From: Nautilus pompilius
Lineage: Eukaryota; Mollusca; Cephalopoda; Nautilida; Nautilidae
DNA length: 64,000 nucleotides
Direction of reading: 5' to 3'
Assembly (NCBI GenBank): GCA_018389105.1
Contig: JACATO010000304.1
Location: 2,976,001 to 3,040,000 of the forward strand
Of this stretch, positions 38,808 to 50,229 are shown piece by piece (the stretch's first letter is position 1; every line of letters begins with the position of its first letter). The position numbers were made by a program, and so were the translations under genes. The notes beneath the pieces are model-generated. The model did not search any database, had not been told where the DNA came from, and saw only the letters and a list, made by a program, of their open reading frames with translations.

Positions 38808-40157
38808 TATTTAATAACATTAAAAAATTGTAATTTTTTCGTATTGGGAAAGCATAAACGCTTAAAGGTTAGTCAAACTACTAATATTTATCAATCAATG
38901 TGTAATTAAAAAAGAATAAACAATGTATGTAACAAGTATAATTTGTAAAATTGCTTCGGTTTATCTCCAGAATTTAAATTATACAACAGTGTGAAAAGAA
39001 ATACAGCATTACAGAAACAAAACTGAACTTAAGTTTAGACCTGTGTACATTTATTTGTTAGCAACAAAAGCGCACATCCTAAAGATCAGTAAGTTCATTA
39101 TCAAAAATACAAAACGTTTACGACTTCGACAGTGATGAAGTTCTACGCTGTATCCAAGCATTCGTTACTCAAACCAAAGTAGTCAACTGAGTGGATGGCA
39201 ATGAGAGATAATCGTTATTTGGCATCAGTAACTCCAGCAATAAATAAGTTTTGTTAGCCACATTTAATTACTACTGTTTTAAGAGATTCGTACACGAAAA
39301 ATTTACGACTGTCACTAAATTTTATGAAAATTCCATCTTTCTGATATTAAATGACACCAGTAAATGTCACTGTTACCGAAGCGCTTGGACTGTAGGATGT
39401 GTCCTGTAACTACATGAAGAATATTTCAGAAGACACTGCGGAAAAGAGACGTTTCCCATCATTCTTGAAATTACGGGCAGCGGTGTTCATTCACACACAC
39501 AAAAACACACACCCATTCAATAAGTAGTGTGTAAAACTACTCTTTTCCTAGTAACAAATTGGTGTCATTATAAAAGCTATTACAGACTTTAATCAACTAA
39601 CAATGGTGAAGCATCTAGTCTTGGTAACAGGTTGTGCTACTTACTTTCTTTGATAACGACATATTTGTCAAACAATTTTAGCACATATATATAAATAATT
39701 AAATATTTGTTCAAATAACAATTTATTGTTAAAATTTATTTTTTAATCTTGCGATTAATGTAAATGTTATATGTAATGCAGAGTGTTCACGCATACGCGA
39801 AATAAAATTTATGAAAATGTGTTTATGCTTTTTAAAATGTTTCATACATGTTCCAACCGACTGAAGCAATGGTTAGAAAATTACTGAAAATTTGAACAAT
39901 AAACACGAGTAAAGGTAAAACTATTTTACATTAATCATAATTTTGCAATTAATAATAACCAGTCATACATCAGTGTCTGCCGTCATATCCCTGTTGGGTG
40001 TGAGTCTTTAAGTTGCATCACAAGAAAAAATTAAAAATTCTTTTCAATCTCTAAAAGCAAACAAAAGGGGCAACGCTAACCGGAAACAGGAAATTGTAGT
40101 TGTAAAAATGCTCTCGCACGGAATTCCGGGAAAAATTAATGCGATACATACAAACAA

Positions 40158-40174
40158 ACACACACACACACACA
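40158..40174. repeat. (CA)n microsatellite
   Basis: A short ACACAC run preceded by a related CAAACAAACA stretch. Confidence 0.9.
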
Positions 40175-40898
40175 TAACAATGTTTATGTGCAGAAATATT
40201 ATATTGTCATTACTGTGTTAAAAAAAAATGAATAAAAATATCAGACTGACCATGATGACTGTGAATAAAATTATACGTGAAAAGGTAAAAGTACAATTAA
40301 AAATAATGATTGTCTTTCGTAGATGACAAAATGCGTATTCTTTATATGAGAAACTAAGTGTAATAAGACAATAATGTACGCCGTTGTTTCGCTGCAGAGC
40401 CAGACTTCTTTAAAAGTATTTATATATTTAAAACAAACAAAAAAAACTTGAAAATGAGATTTTCCTGATCTTCAAGAGTGACGAAGATTACCGCGTGGCG
40501 ACGAAATATTTATTAAGGCCTGACATGGCCTTCACAGGGTTGGCCATCAATAGAATCTTTGACGAGAAAGCAAGTCAGGTCTTGTTCACTCAAAATTGCT
40601 ATCCATGAAAACTTTTGAAAAATTAATAGAAACCCCTTTATAGCGAGATCCGGTTCACTACTTTTCTATTTTTAAATAAATCATAGCTCGATAGACGAGT
40701 TAAATGAATAATATATTTTAGGTGTTTTGTACACGGCGTCAAGCTATGATATACGACTTAATTTCTACGGTTGCAAAGCCAACTTCCGAGAAAAATTCGA
40801 TGCACGTCTTACTCAATATTCAGACCGATGTCTGGCCATTTCTATCTGGGTTTTAATGCAGTTTTCCAGAAACTTGTCTTGTATGTGTGCGCTTGTCA

Positions 40899-40915
40899 GA
40901 GAGAGAGAGAGAGAG
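40899..40915. repeat. (GA)n microsatellite
   Basis: About eight GA dinucleotides. Confidence 0.9.
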
Positions 40916-41149
40916 TCTGTTTATTTCAGTGACTGTGCCATTGAACCCCTCCAAAGCACAATCTTGTCGATGTGTAAAAACAAATCTACACTGCTGGGGA
41001 TGTAATCCTGGTAGTGTTTGGTAAGTGAAGCAGTTCTGTCCAGAGCTACCGACAAACCTAACTGAAACAGAATCTTATCTTCCCACGCTGAGAATTCAGA
41101 ATATGAAGGAAGACCAGCTTCGATGCTGTGAAATCGTTTCTTGAATTAC

Positions 41150-41372
41150 CTGGTCTTCGAAAAGCAACGAGAGCTGCTCTAAATTTCGGAATATAAAACA
41201 TCGTATTCGGAGAGCATCAGTAGTCGAACCTGACTTCAGCTCGCAGTCACCGTCATCTCTTGACGCGTATTTACTCTGTTCTTGTACCCGGACTACAGAC
41301 GGAGTTAGTTTACAGGAAACACTGGGTATTTTAAAATTAATGTGAACTTCTTCAAAATCTAATTCGTGCACA
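41150..41372 (-). CDS. Best candidate internal exon, product unknown
   Basis: Minus strand. The acceptor is GCCGCTACTTTTCAG with AG at 41374-41373. The donor is GACCAG|GTAATT with GT at 41149-41148. Between them lie 223 bases with no stop in one frame: one base completing a split codon, then 74 codons. The peptide runs VHELDFEEVHINFKIPSVSC, later EQSKYASRDDGDCELKSG, and ends FRNLEQLSLLFEDQ. Codon usage is mixed (TCC, CTG, GAC, CGG, GTC), unlike the surrounding AT-rich DNA, and the composition fits a soluble protein. I do not recognise the family. It could belong with the first exon at 47244-47345, but that exon ends in phase 0 while this one needs two preceding bases, so another exon must lie between them if so. 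Confidence 0.42.
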
Positions 41373-44300
41373 CTGAAAAGTAGCGGCTTCTTCCAAGAAA
41401 ATTATCGTAATGTGGCTTTTGCAAGGTTCTGGACAAAATCGAACTTACGATGTAGGGAGCTTATCTGTGTTTGTGTCTTTTAAAGCAAAGTTAAAACGGA
41501 AAGTACTTGCTACTTAAGGCTTTCAGAGAACCTGAAACTTATAGACATTTAATCTAATTTTTACGTAAAATATTCTAAACAGTCATTTTTCGAAAATTAA
41601 AATAGAAAACAACCATAGGCTGAATGTGCTTCATTGTAAAAAAGATAAAGTCCATTGTGCGAAGAAAAGTATTTTTTTGTTTTTATTTCTATCTCTACTG
41701 GTACATTTCTGTTGGTGTTATATTGACGGACATTGAATTAAGATCTTCAATTTAGTCTTTTGGTAAAACAGGTATACGGAATACGGCCACCAATTATGAA
41801 TCCCCGTCATTAATTCAGTTCAAACAGCATTAGGCTGCCACTATTAAAAGTTCCTGGTTTCTCTATATATCAGACTGCGATGTCCAGGTCATTTTTTATT
41901 TCCTTTGTTAATTAAATAAGTGGGCGCCCCTGATTCTCTCAGCGCACCTCCTTTATATCCTCTAAAGTAACTAATATTCTTATTTTTTATATATTAATTC
42001 TTCTTACTACTGTTGTTATTTGTAACATTTCTTCTGGTGTGCGTAGTCACAAAAATATGGTGTTTTCTACTTTGTCGGTTTATTTGTGTCCACATCTGGT
42101 ATAATTTCTGTTTGGATAAGTGAATGCTACTGCGAAAAAGTGCTAAACGATTTCCAAAACGTCGCGGTTATTACTCCTTCCGTCCACCATTCACCACCTT
42201 GATACATGTCGAGGTTATTTCTGACAAAGTAATTCTTTTACAATATACGTCAGCACTGCCTCGTTTATCTTTACCACTTTTCTTTACTTATTTATATAAC
42301 GGTCTTTCTGCGGCAGATTTACAACAGAAATACAGATTAGGTTAATCAGCGCAACATATTTCATCTTTATGTCTGCACACTCGGGTTTCGCGATGGATGC
42401 CACCAGAGTAGAGTCTAGCAGAAAACACCTAGGCATCCATCCCATTCGGTAGTGTAAACACACTGATCCCGCTCTCTTAAATTGGGAATGTTCAAATCTG
42501 AAAGAATTCGCCTCCCCGAAGACGCTTGACGCCTTGCAAAAACGTATTATTAAAAATAACCCTGAAGAGTTGATAATTAGATTAATGAAAAACAAAAAAA
42601 AAACAGATAGAGTGGAACCATGAGTAGGCCATCGGCGACCGACATCAAAGCATTGGACTTGCGGTGCCGAAAAGATTTCTATAAGAAGTTAAGGCAATTT
42701 ATTCATATGGTTTGGATTTGGTAGTAAGCAGGATGGAGAAAATATAAGCTACGATATTTTATTTTCGGCAGACGTAATTTAGCACTATTAAAGCAACACG
42801 ATAAATATTTACTTCACGTGTTTCGTAAACATTAAATTCAAGTAAAAATTAATCGCTGAATATTTCACGTTAGTAATTCAGAGTTTATTCTTACCTAATT
42901 TTCATTGTTTACCTGTTAATTTCATTTTGTTTGATGAGTATGAAATAAGTTTAATTTCTACAAGGTATTTCGCTTTCATTTATTAATTTAAGTTCTTTTA
43001 GTCATAATTATCTTTTTTTGTTAATTTTCCTTTTCACTTTTGTTTCCAAACGTTTTACTAGATGGAATCAAATAAGAGTTGAGAGATACCGGCTCTGCGG
43101 GGCTCCCGAGCGAAGGACATCGCATCTAATTACATTTTAACTAACATAAATTCAATAAATTTTCAATTTTTTTTATTGCGAGTTGTCACGTGATAATACG
43201 ACAAAGACATGGAATATACAATAGCCGTTACCTTACTGGGTGCACAATTTAAAACAGTTTGTGATATTCGTGACTTCACTATTTGATGCAGCGGTCCAAC
43301 AGTTATGTTCTCTTAGATGGCAGCATTAACTCCGTTATTTCCTTGTGGTGACTCACTTAATGGAATTAGCAACCACAGGCGCGCGCGTAAAGCATTACCA
43401 AAAATACTCCAAAAGAGAAAACAAAATATTGAAAATCGAGAATGAACTATCAATAAATGACAAGTTGATTTCTACCAAATGTTATTTTTTTTTAGACTAT
43501 CGATACTTCATTGTAGATTTGATAAAACGAATGTGTCATTTTGGACTAGAAAGGTTTCCTTTATAACTCACTTTGTAAATTCTCTCCATCCGAAATGACA
43601 ATGCTTTCTCAATAGCTGGATTTCGCTAAATCCAGATGTTTGTTAAAATAGCCTCAGTATTTCCATGAGATTTAAGAACTTATTTATTATTTAACAACTT
43701 TACCGGCATGAGTTTTACTTAACAACGGATGTGTCGGTCATTGGGAATCACCTTATCTGTTCACAGGAGAAGGAATCTATTGAATTAAATGTATACCGAA
43801 TGGAATTGGATGTTGTGTCGGACAGAAGCACGGGGGCGAGCGAACGTTCGGCTTGGTTCTCTTATCCTTGTGCGTTGGTTACTAACGTTTACGTGCACAA
43901 ACATCAACCAGGTTATCAAAAATTCTCTTTTTTGTTGAAGAATTAATAAGCTAAATCTAAAGTTACCCACGTTATTGAAGTGCTAGTCTCACGACGGTCA
44001 TTATCATGGCATTATAAACACGTTTTCGAATGGATATAATGAGGGCTGGTATGACAGCAGAGTATAAATTTCCCCACTGGAGTCTAGTCAGTTTGTTTTT
44101 TTTTTTCAGTTGTGCCACTGATGTGGGAGGAACTTTTCAACATCGAATTTATTTAAGGGACCAAATGTGGCCAGGAAAAAAATCTGAAGCCGTTTGATTC
44201 CTCCATAGGGCGGTCGCTTTGGAAATGTGACAAACGAAATAGTTTCCTTGCAGAAAATGTCTTCAGCTGTAAGAATGCTCGTCGGGAGAGCGCCACAAGA

Positions 44301-45190
44301 CAATCACCAAGAATGGATATCTATGCAATAGATTTCAGACGTTTCTCGATGAACGCCACTCAAGACGCTGCCTACACCAATACATCATAACTACCATCTA
44401 GAACTGTAGGCTGCCAGCGGATTTCCTGAATCGCATGTCTACCTTTTCTCCACAACTGAATTCCTCCATTCAGCGTGAATTGGCGGAACTGAGGATTTTC
44501 AGAGAACAGAGAATATGTTCAAAATGTCAAAGATCGTTGTACCATTTCCTGAGCTCATGATAATTTGGGTTTTACAAAGATTTCCGTAAGGAATCTTCGC
44601 CAACCACGCGTCCATTCTAACCCATTTTATGCAGATGTGATACCCGACGTTCTGATACATTTTCAATATTAGCGAGCCTGCTGGACTGGACCTCGACTGG
44701 TGAACACAAACTGTTTTAGTTAGTCCTGTACACCGATGGCTGTCGTGGTCGATAATTGGTTGTTCTTTCATTTGTCTGGCGAAAGTTAGCCATGATGGTA
44801 TACACTGATCCGTTTGTACGTAGTTGAAGATTCGGCGCTGTTTGACCACATACTGATTGTCAAATCACGAGGTAACATCAAGTAAATGGCGACATCTAAA
44901 GAGTGCCCACTGTACCAGACATCATTAATATGTTGTTTTCTTCCATTGATTTCATTGCTTCTCTTTCTATTCTGGTAACCGAAATGCTCCACAATAATAC
45001 ATATTTTTATCATGTGACCATTTTGGTTTTCTCCAATATCGTGATGTTAAAGCAGTACATTCGTATAAAATGATAAATTAATTAAAAGTAGATGTATAAC
45101 ATAGCGTTCAAGTAAAATCCACATTTTTGTCATTTAACGGTGCATTTTAGAAAACATTCATGCCTGTGTATTTTTAAAAGCTTTACGATA
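41373..45190. other. Non-coding stretch
   Basis: An inverted repeat lies at 42392-42441. Open frames at 42284-42595 (-), 43345-43566 (+) and 44499-44849 (-) match nothing I can support. A RING-like hint near 44478-44560 was considered and rejected. Confidence 0.45.
42392..42441. repeat. Perfect 10-bp inverted repeat with 30-base loop
   Basis: GATGGATGCC (42392-42401) and GGCATCCATC (42432-42441) are perfect reverse complements. No flanking target duplication is apparent. Confidence 0.8.
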
Positions 45191-45726
45191 CAGTCGACCC
45201 CCGCGTAATCGCGGTTCGGCATTCGCAGCCCCGTTTATTCGCGGAATCGCAAATATCTTCCGCGATTTTTTATGGCTTTTTTCGTGGCAATATATATTTT
45301 TTCACGCTTTTTAACGCTAAATTATTAATAACAATACAATTTACTAATTTTGTAATATAAATACTAACGTAAATTCAGCAAAATATCAAAACAAGATAAA
45401 TGCTATTGGCTGGAGGTTTGAAAGTAGCCAATCCGAGAGCGTTATTCATTCTCCTTGCTGCTGATTGGCTGCTGCCCACGAGGCGCTGTCTCAGGCAGAT
45501 GCAGCCCAGCAGCCCCACATCATCCCAGTTTACCGCGTGTAGCTATCTCGAGTATTTCGCTGAGTGTTGTATTTTTTAATTAAATTATTATTATATATTT
45601 AATTATATTTTACGTTATATTTTGACGTTTATATGCATTTTTATGGACCACGTCCAATATTCGCGGTTTTTCACTCTTCGCGGGTGCTCAAGGGACGTAA
45701 CCCCTGCGAATACCGAGGGACAGCTG
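45191..45726. mobile_element. Non-autonomous pogo/Tigger-like element (MITE)
   Basis: A 536-base element flanked on both sides by TA (45189-45190 and 45727-45728). The left end is CAGTCGACCCCCGCGTAATC. The right end, reversed, is CAGCTGTCCCTCGGTATTCG. These CAG-starting termini with TCCCTCGGTAT are characteristic of Tigger/MER2-type pogo elements. Subterminal GCGGAATCGC and CCGCGAATA motifs are repeated near both ends. There is no transposase frame, so it would have needed enzyme from elsewhere. The interior includes a less AT-rich block (about 45410-45550) that does not pair with itself and may be captured sequence. Confidence 0.85.
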
Positions 45727-46950
45727 TATATTGAAATAATACTGACTTTGGTTAAAAAAAAAACACCAACTGGTTTATAAATTCATAAAAAAAATCTTTT
45801 GGTCAAACTCAATTTCTGTTGTTTTAAAAACTCGTGGTCAAAAAGAAAATAAAGGAGATACAAATAGATCTGTGCATGGATTACAGTAAGATACCCGAGT
45901 TATATTTCTACTAGTTGTAGTATTGTTTTACTTATTGTATCAGATACTGGAATCGATGTAATAATGTTAATAATGATGGCGGTGAAGTAACGCCTGAATT
46001 ACGTAATCAGCTTTTCGAATTGCTGTTGTGATAAAGAGCAGAAAAAGTTACTCGACTTAAGGCTGCACATTACAGACCAGTGATACTTTTCAGACGAAAC
46101 GAATGCGTATTCTCCAAGCTCGACCCACCCAGTGTCTCAAGCACCGACTGCTCAAAGATCAGCCCATCAAGTATCTCTTGTCTGTACCAGAACAGAAATA
46201 ACACCTAATGAGATCGCATCATCTGTATCCTTTTTCATTTCTATTTATTTATTTACTAGTACAACGTCTGGAGAAGTCAATACTATACAAATTGAATTGC
46301 TTTAATTATCCAATGGCTTTCCTTAATTGCATTATAAATGAGCTCAACTTTAACACCCTGATTACATCAGCTGAATAAAATTCTGTAAAGCGTCAAATTC
46401 CAGTTCTGTTTTATCTCTCCTAACTGAAACATACTCATTAGTTTAATTTCCAAAATGTATTTATATCCCAGTGTAGACCATCTATGCTGACAGTGAAATA
46501 TAAATACGCCGTGACTGCTTAATGAAGAATCCTTAGATCTAAGATTTTCTGAACTAAGATATAGATAAATAATTGGAAAATGTTGCATTTTTGTTAAAGT
46601 TGGATTTTGTGTATTTAATACAGTGATCGTTTATCTGGATTAATTAGATGGTCGTTAAAAGAAAAACGACTACATGTAAACAGACCTTTAAGTAAAAATA
46701 AAACGAGTTGTGAAGTTTCTTTAACCAACTTAAAATTAGAAAATAACCCTGTGTGTGTGTGGATTATTCCTTTTCAATCAAATAGTAACTGCGCGCGCAC
46801 TCTCGGAATTTCTACTATAATTATTGGTTGCCTGTAGACCCGCGGCTCATTCATGCACGAACATGTAAGCCTTCACGCTCTATTTGGGGAAAAAACAACA
46901 AACGACTGCTGAAGTAAGCAGACAAACGTAGATTTCGGCCTGGCGCAATG
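45727..46950. other. AT-rich non-coding stretch
   Basis: Nothing recognisable; the minus frame at 46367-46588 has no known domain. Composition becomes less AT-rich toward 46850 as the putative first-exon region is approached. Confidence 0.45.
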
Positions 46951-46954
46951 AGGT

Positions 46955-46970
46955 GGATTAACACTAATCC
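46955..46970. promoter_or_regulatory. Palindromic paired K50-homeodomain site
   Basis: GGATTAACACTAATCC consists of two inverted TAATCC half-sites separated by 4 bases. TAATCC is the binding core of Otx/Bicoid/Goosecoid-type (lysine-50) homeodomains. It sits about 270 bases into the putative first intron of the minus-strand exon at 47244-47345. An E-box CACGTG (about 47006-47011) and a CATATG lie nearby. Motif evidence only. Confidence 0.35.
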
Positions 46971-47243
46971 GCTGCTGTTCTAGCGGAGTTGCCAAACAAT
47001 CTCGCACGTGCTCTCTCATATGTTAATGGCGTGGCCGGACAGCGCCAGTTCGCCTGTGTACCCGGCGTTGGGGATGAACTATTAATAATCTAGATACAGC
47101 GCAGATTTTGGAAATGGGGGCAGTTACGGATACATTACTGGTATTCCTAATTAAGCAGTTTGTGTGATTGCTAGGTGGGTTTTAAAAGAAATAAAGTCTG
47201 ATTTTATTGATTTTTTTAAAAATCTATCATGCGACAGTCTTAC

Positions 47244-47345
47244 CTCGAGATCGACTGGTGTCTTGGAGGAGTTTTTCTGTGACGACCCCTTGTCCGAAGT
47301 TTTGACCGTCACAGACGTGGACGCTGTGTGGCCGTAATTCATCAT
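47244..47345 (-). CDS. Putative first coding exon, product unknown
   Basis: Minus strand. ATG at 47345-47343, followed at once by a second ATG, is the first start after an in-frame TGA 42 bases upstream. Thirty-four codons then run without interruption (MMNYGHTASTSVTVKTSDKG, ending SSKTPVDLE) to a consensus donor CTCGAG|GTAAGA, GT at 47243-47242, phase 0. The peptide is Ser/Thr/Lys-rich and looks disordered, as first exons of regulatory proteins often are. I do not recognise it. The upstream bases are strikingly GC- and CpG-rich compared with the rest of the window, as expected for a promoter and 5' UTR. Downstream exons cannot be assigned with confidence. Confidence 0.5.
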
Positions 47346-47900
47346 CAAAGGACGGCTCCCAAACCTCTTACAACTCCCTCTTCCTCATTTGTCTTCGCGG
47401 AGTGGCAGATGTTTTGTGTGTACAACAATTCGCGAAGATTCTCCACATTGATCAGCCTGGATAGAAATCGATCGATCCGCCGTCGGGCCCGAGCGGCTGT
47501 ACGCGCTCCAAGTGTCAACTGTCAGGGACGTCCTCGACGCGAACCCTGTCGCGGTGGATGCCGAGTCTCGCCACCCCGCCCTGGACGCGGTGGCTGCTCC
47601 GGGGGTCACAAACTCGGCCGACCGCCCCGCACCCTATTTCCTTTCTGTACCACAGACACACACGCACGCGCGCGTCCAGACGGTCGCTCTCCCAGCTGTC
47701 AGGCGAAGAGGACGGCGCGCTCGCTCCACGCTCCGTTCATAGCATCAATACGGAGCCCATAGATGATCAATTACGCACACTCGAGCTCTGCCATTCGGGA
47801 CCGCGAAAAACGAAATCGTGCCGGCCCTGCACGTGGGACGAAAACACAACAGGCGGCCAGCATCTGTGCAGGAGCGCAATACGAATAATAACGATGAGAA
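47346..47900 (-). promoter_or_regulatory. GC- and CpG-rich putative promoter/5' UTR
   Basis: This is the largest CpG-rich block in the window (CCGCCGTCGGGCCCGAGCG, GCGCGCGTCC, GGACGGCGCGCTCGC). It lies directly upstream of the putative minus-strand first exon. Overlapping open frames on both strands (plus 47328-47762 and 47558-47980, minus 47385-47609) are expected from GC richness and look non-coding: they are Arg/Pro/Ser-rich and shared among frames. A CA/CG microsatellite (about 47653-47676) lies within. A plus-strand gene is the alternative. Confidence 0.4.
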
Positions 47901-49255
47901 GCTATTATATGATCATTTCCCGGAAAGCGAGAGATCGTGGTTTAGTTAAAGCTTCGTCTACCGTTACCGCTGTTCGATGAGAGTCCTCACAATAGCTATC
48001 TTACCGCATACGCAGGTACTTGCAAAAATGGGCTGGCAGACGCCGGGGTGTGGCTGCTCTCCCAATAAAGGATTTTGGTGATTACACGAATGACGTTTTT
48101 ATCTCAACCAATTAAAGAAAAAGGTAATTAGTTTAAACAACAGGTAAAAATTTTCTGAATTTGTTGATGGTGGAAAAATGAAGCCCGAGGATGGGGGGTA
48201 TGGATACCGCTCGATCACGAAAAGCGAAAATCTGAAACCTTTGTCTTTTTTCAATTGTGATAACTACCCCCTTTTTTGGTTGTTTTCGAGGCTGCACAGT
48301 AGTAATTAGGGAGCAGGGACTCGGTCCACTTACTTCGGAGAAACTGTTCAAGTTCAGATAAAGAATTTTTAAAATAATTTGATTTTTTGTTTGGTAATTA
48401 ATATTTTTGTGAGTGGGAGTTTTAATTTACCGATTTTTCATTATTTTTTTTTAAATTACGGTCTAAAAGTTTTCGGGGAGGCCATAGAATTGTTAAAGCG
48501 GACTTTACAGTGTTGTTTTGATTTAAAAGATAAAGCGAAATTTTAAAGTTGTATTTGTCATAGTTTAATAAATCAAAATTAATTTAGGCCACAGATACAT
48601 GTTTCCTTTTTGTTTACTGATACAGTTAATGAGAAAAATTAAAAAATGATTGGTAATAATAATGTTAAAACTAAAGCATTGATGTTGGTCAAGTATCTCG
48701 TTTGTCTTATCTGGAACCAATACAATACCTCTCGTGCGGACAAATTCCCCGAGCTGTCTGTTACTTTTGGAGACTATCGCTAAGAGTGATTCGCATTTTG
48801 ATAGTGTCTTTTTGGCCACAGGTGGAGCCAGTCAACCTGAGTCTAGGATGTTAATGTCGTCGTGGCCGTGATGTTTCAGCCTACTCTTATGACATTCCAA
48901 ACAGAAAATCCATACTATAACTGTTTTGTGTAGCTGTAGGCGGAAAACAGAATCTGCGTCGGCAGACTGACAGAGGAGATCGTGAGAAACCAGGCAGTGG
49001 GAAGATTGCCAAACCAAGGCAGTCTTTAACTCGGGTACTCGCCTAAGCAGGCCAGTACGCTATACACCCACGGGTTAGGATTAAGTCAAATGATATAATG
49101 GTTTAAATATATTTCAGTAATAATTTTGTACAAGAAAATTTTTGTGAAAGACGGTGTAAATTAGTTTTAGTTTTCTTCCTTAGCAACAAAAGAAAAGAGT
49201 ACGATTACTTAGCACATAAGATAACAGTTTTTTTAATAAATATCCAATAGGCGCT

Positions 49256-49269
49256 GTTGCCATGGCGGT
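49256..49269 (+). promoter_or_regulatory. RFX X-box-like motif
   Basis: GTTGCCATGGCGGT has a strong left half-site and a weaker right half. No adjacent gene was identified. Confidence 0.25.
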
Positions 49270-49921
49270 TAGTTCTTTTCATACACCTGGTAAAAACAGC
49301 GAGAAATTTCTTTTCTCGAATATAAATTAACAGAATACATTAAAGTCATTAAAGTACTATTCATAAACATCAGTCATCAGCGATCGGACTATCCCAGCAT
49401 GCACTATCCAAGGGAACACTCGATATATAACAATAGCTACTACAAAAGACTATCCACCAGACATGGTTTGTAGAAATGTTATGCAGAGGTATGGAAGGAA
49501 GGGATAATATATTTACTGCTGTGAAAAGCATCGGCATTCTTCAGGCAGTAAATGTGTTGTGGATTACCGACGTCAGAGCAGCGGGTAAAACTGAAAACAA
49601 AAACATTCCAGCTGGTAGCCAGCCAGTGTGGTGAAATCTGATTTATATATTTAAAAATAATGATTTATCAGCGTATAGACAAAAGTATGCTGTTTGCTTG
49701 CATAATATAAATTAAAATATTATTTTCTTGATTAATATATTAACTTAATAATCTTTTTTAATTTAAGTAACCGGTAACACATCAAACTTTATTAATAAAT
49801 ATTACTGATAATTATCTTTTTCTTATTTTCTCTCATCTGACAAATTGTACTGATCTCAGATAGACAAACGTCATGGCTGTCTTATCTTCAAAGGGTCACA
49901 TTTTTTCAAACTTGTTTTAAG

Positions 49922-49944
49922 ATTATTATTATTATTATTATTAT
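49922..49944. repeat. (ATT)n microsatellite
   Basis: Seven to eight copies of ATT. Confidence 0.9.
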
Positions 49945-50229
49945 CAGTCATTTTCATTTTTTCTATTAATGAGAGAAACATGCAATTTTAGCCGAAATTA
50001 TCAAATTTTAATCCAAGATTTTAAAATCCGCTTTGGCAGGTTGTTCTAACTTGTCCATATTCTGGTTGAAGGGGACCTGCATGGTGAGGAAGGAAACCAA
50101 ACATAACAATGTACCTTCAACGTGTGACACTGCAGGAATCTTCTGCGGAACTGAGCGACTTTGAGAACATTTCCCACTTAATCTGAGTCCATCTTTGTAC
50201 ACGATCAATTCTCATTTCCTCTACAAGTT

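Larger units (their letters stand above)
38808..41149. other. AT-rich non-coding stretch
   Basis: CA-rich tracts at about 39491-39512 and 40158-40174, a GA tract at 40899-40915. The frame at 40727-41005 runs through the GA tract and matches nothing known. Confidence 0.5.
47901..50229. other. Mostly non-coding stretch
   Basis: An open minus-strand stretch at 48832-49017 contains FCLECHKSRLKHHGHDD after a fair acceptor (TTTTCCGCCTACAG), but a stop follows at the end and no domain is complete. An X-box-like GTTGCCATGGCGGT lies at 49256-49269, and an ATT microsatellite at 49922-49944. Nothing else is recognised. Confidence 0.4.

Noticed and set aside
44478-44700. CSKCQ after LAELRIFREQR, followed in another frame by CRCDTRRSDTF, resembling the C-terminal RING of inhibitor-of-apoptosis proteins
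   Set aside because: The central Cys-Gly-His part cannot be read without several frame changes, and no BIR repeat lies upstream; the likeness is too thin.
47328-47980. Long plus-strand open frames (144 and 140 codons)
   Set aside because: They overlap each other and a minus-strand frame in a CpG-rich block; the Arg/Pro/Ser-rich peptides look like composition artefacts of a promoter region.
48832-49017. FCLECHKSRLKHHGHDD, zinc-finger-like minus-strand exon
   Set aside because: Only one Cys pair with loosely spaced His, a stop soon after, and no clear donor.
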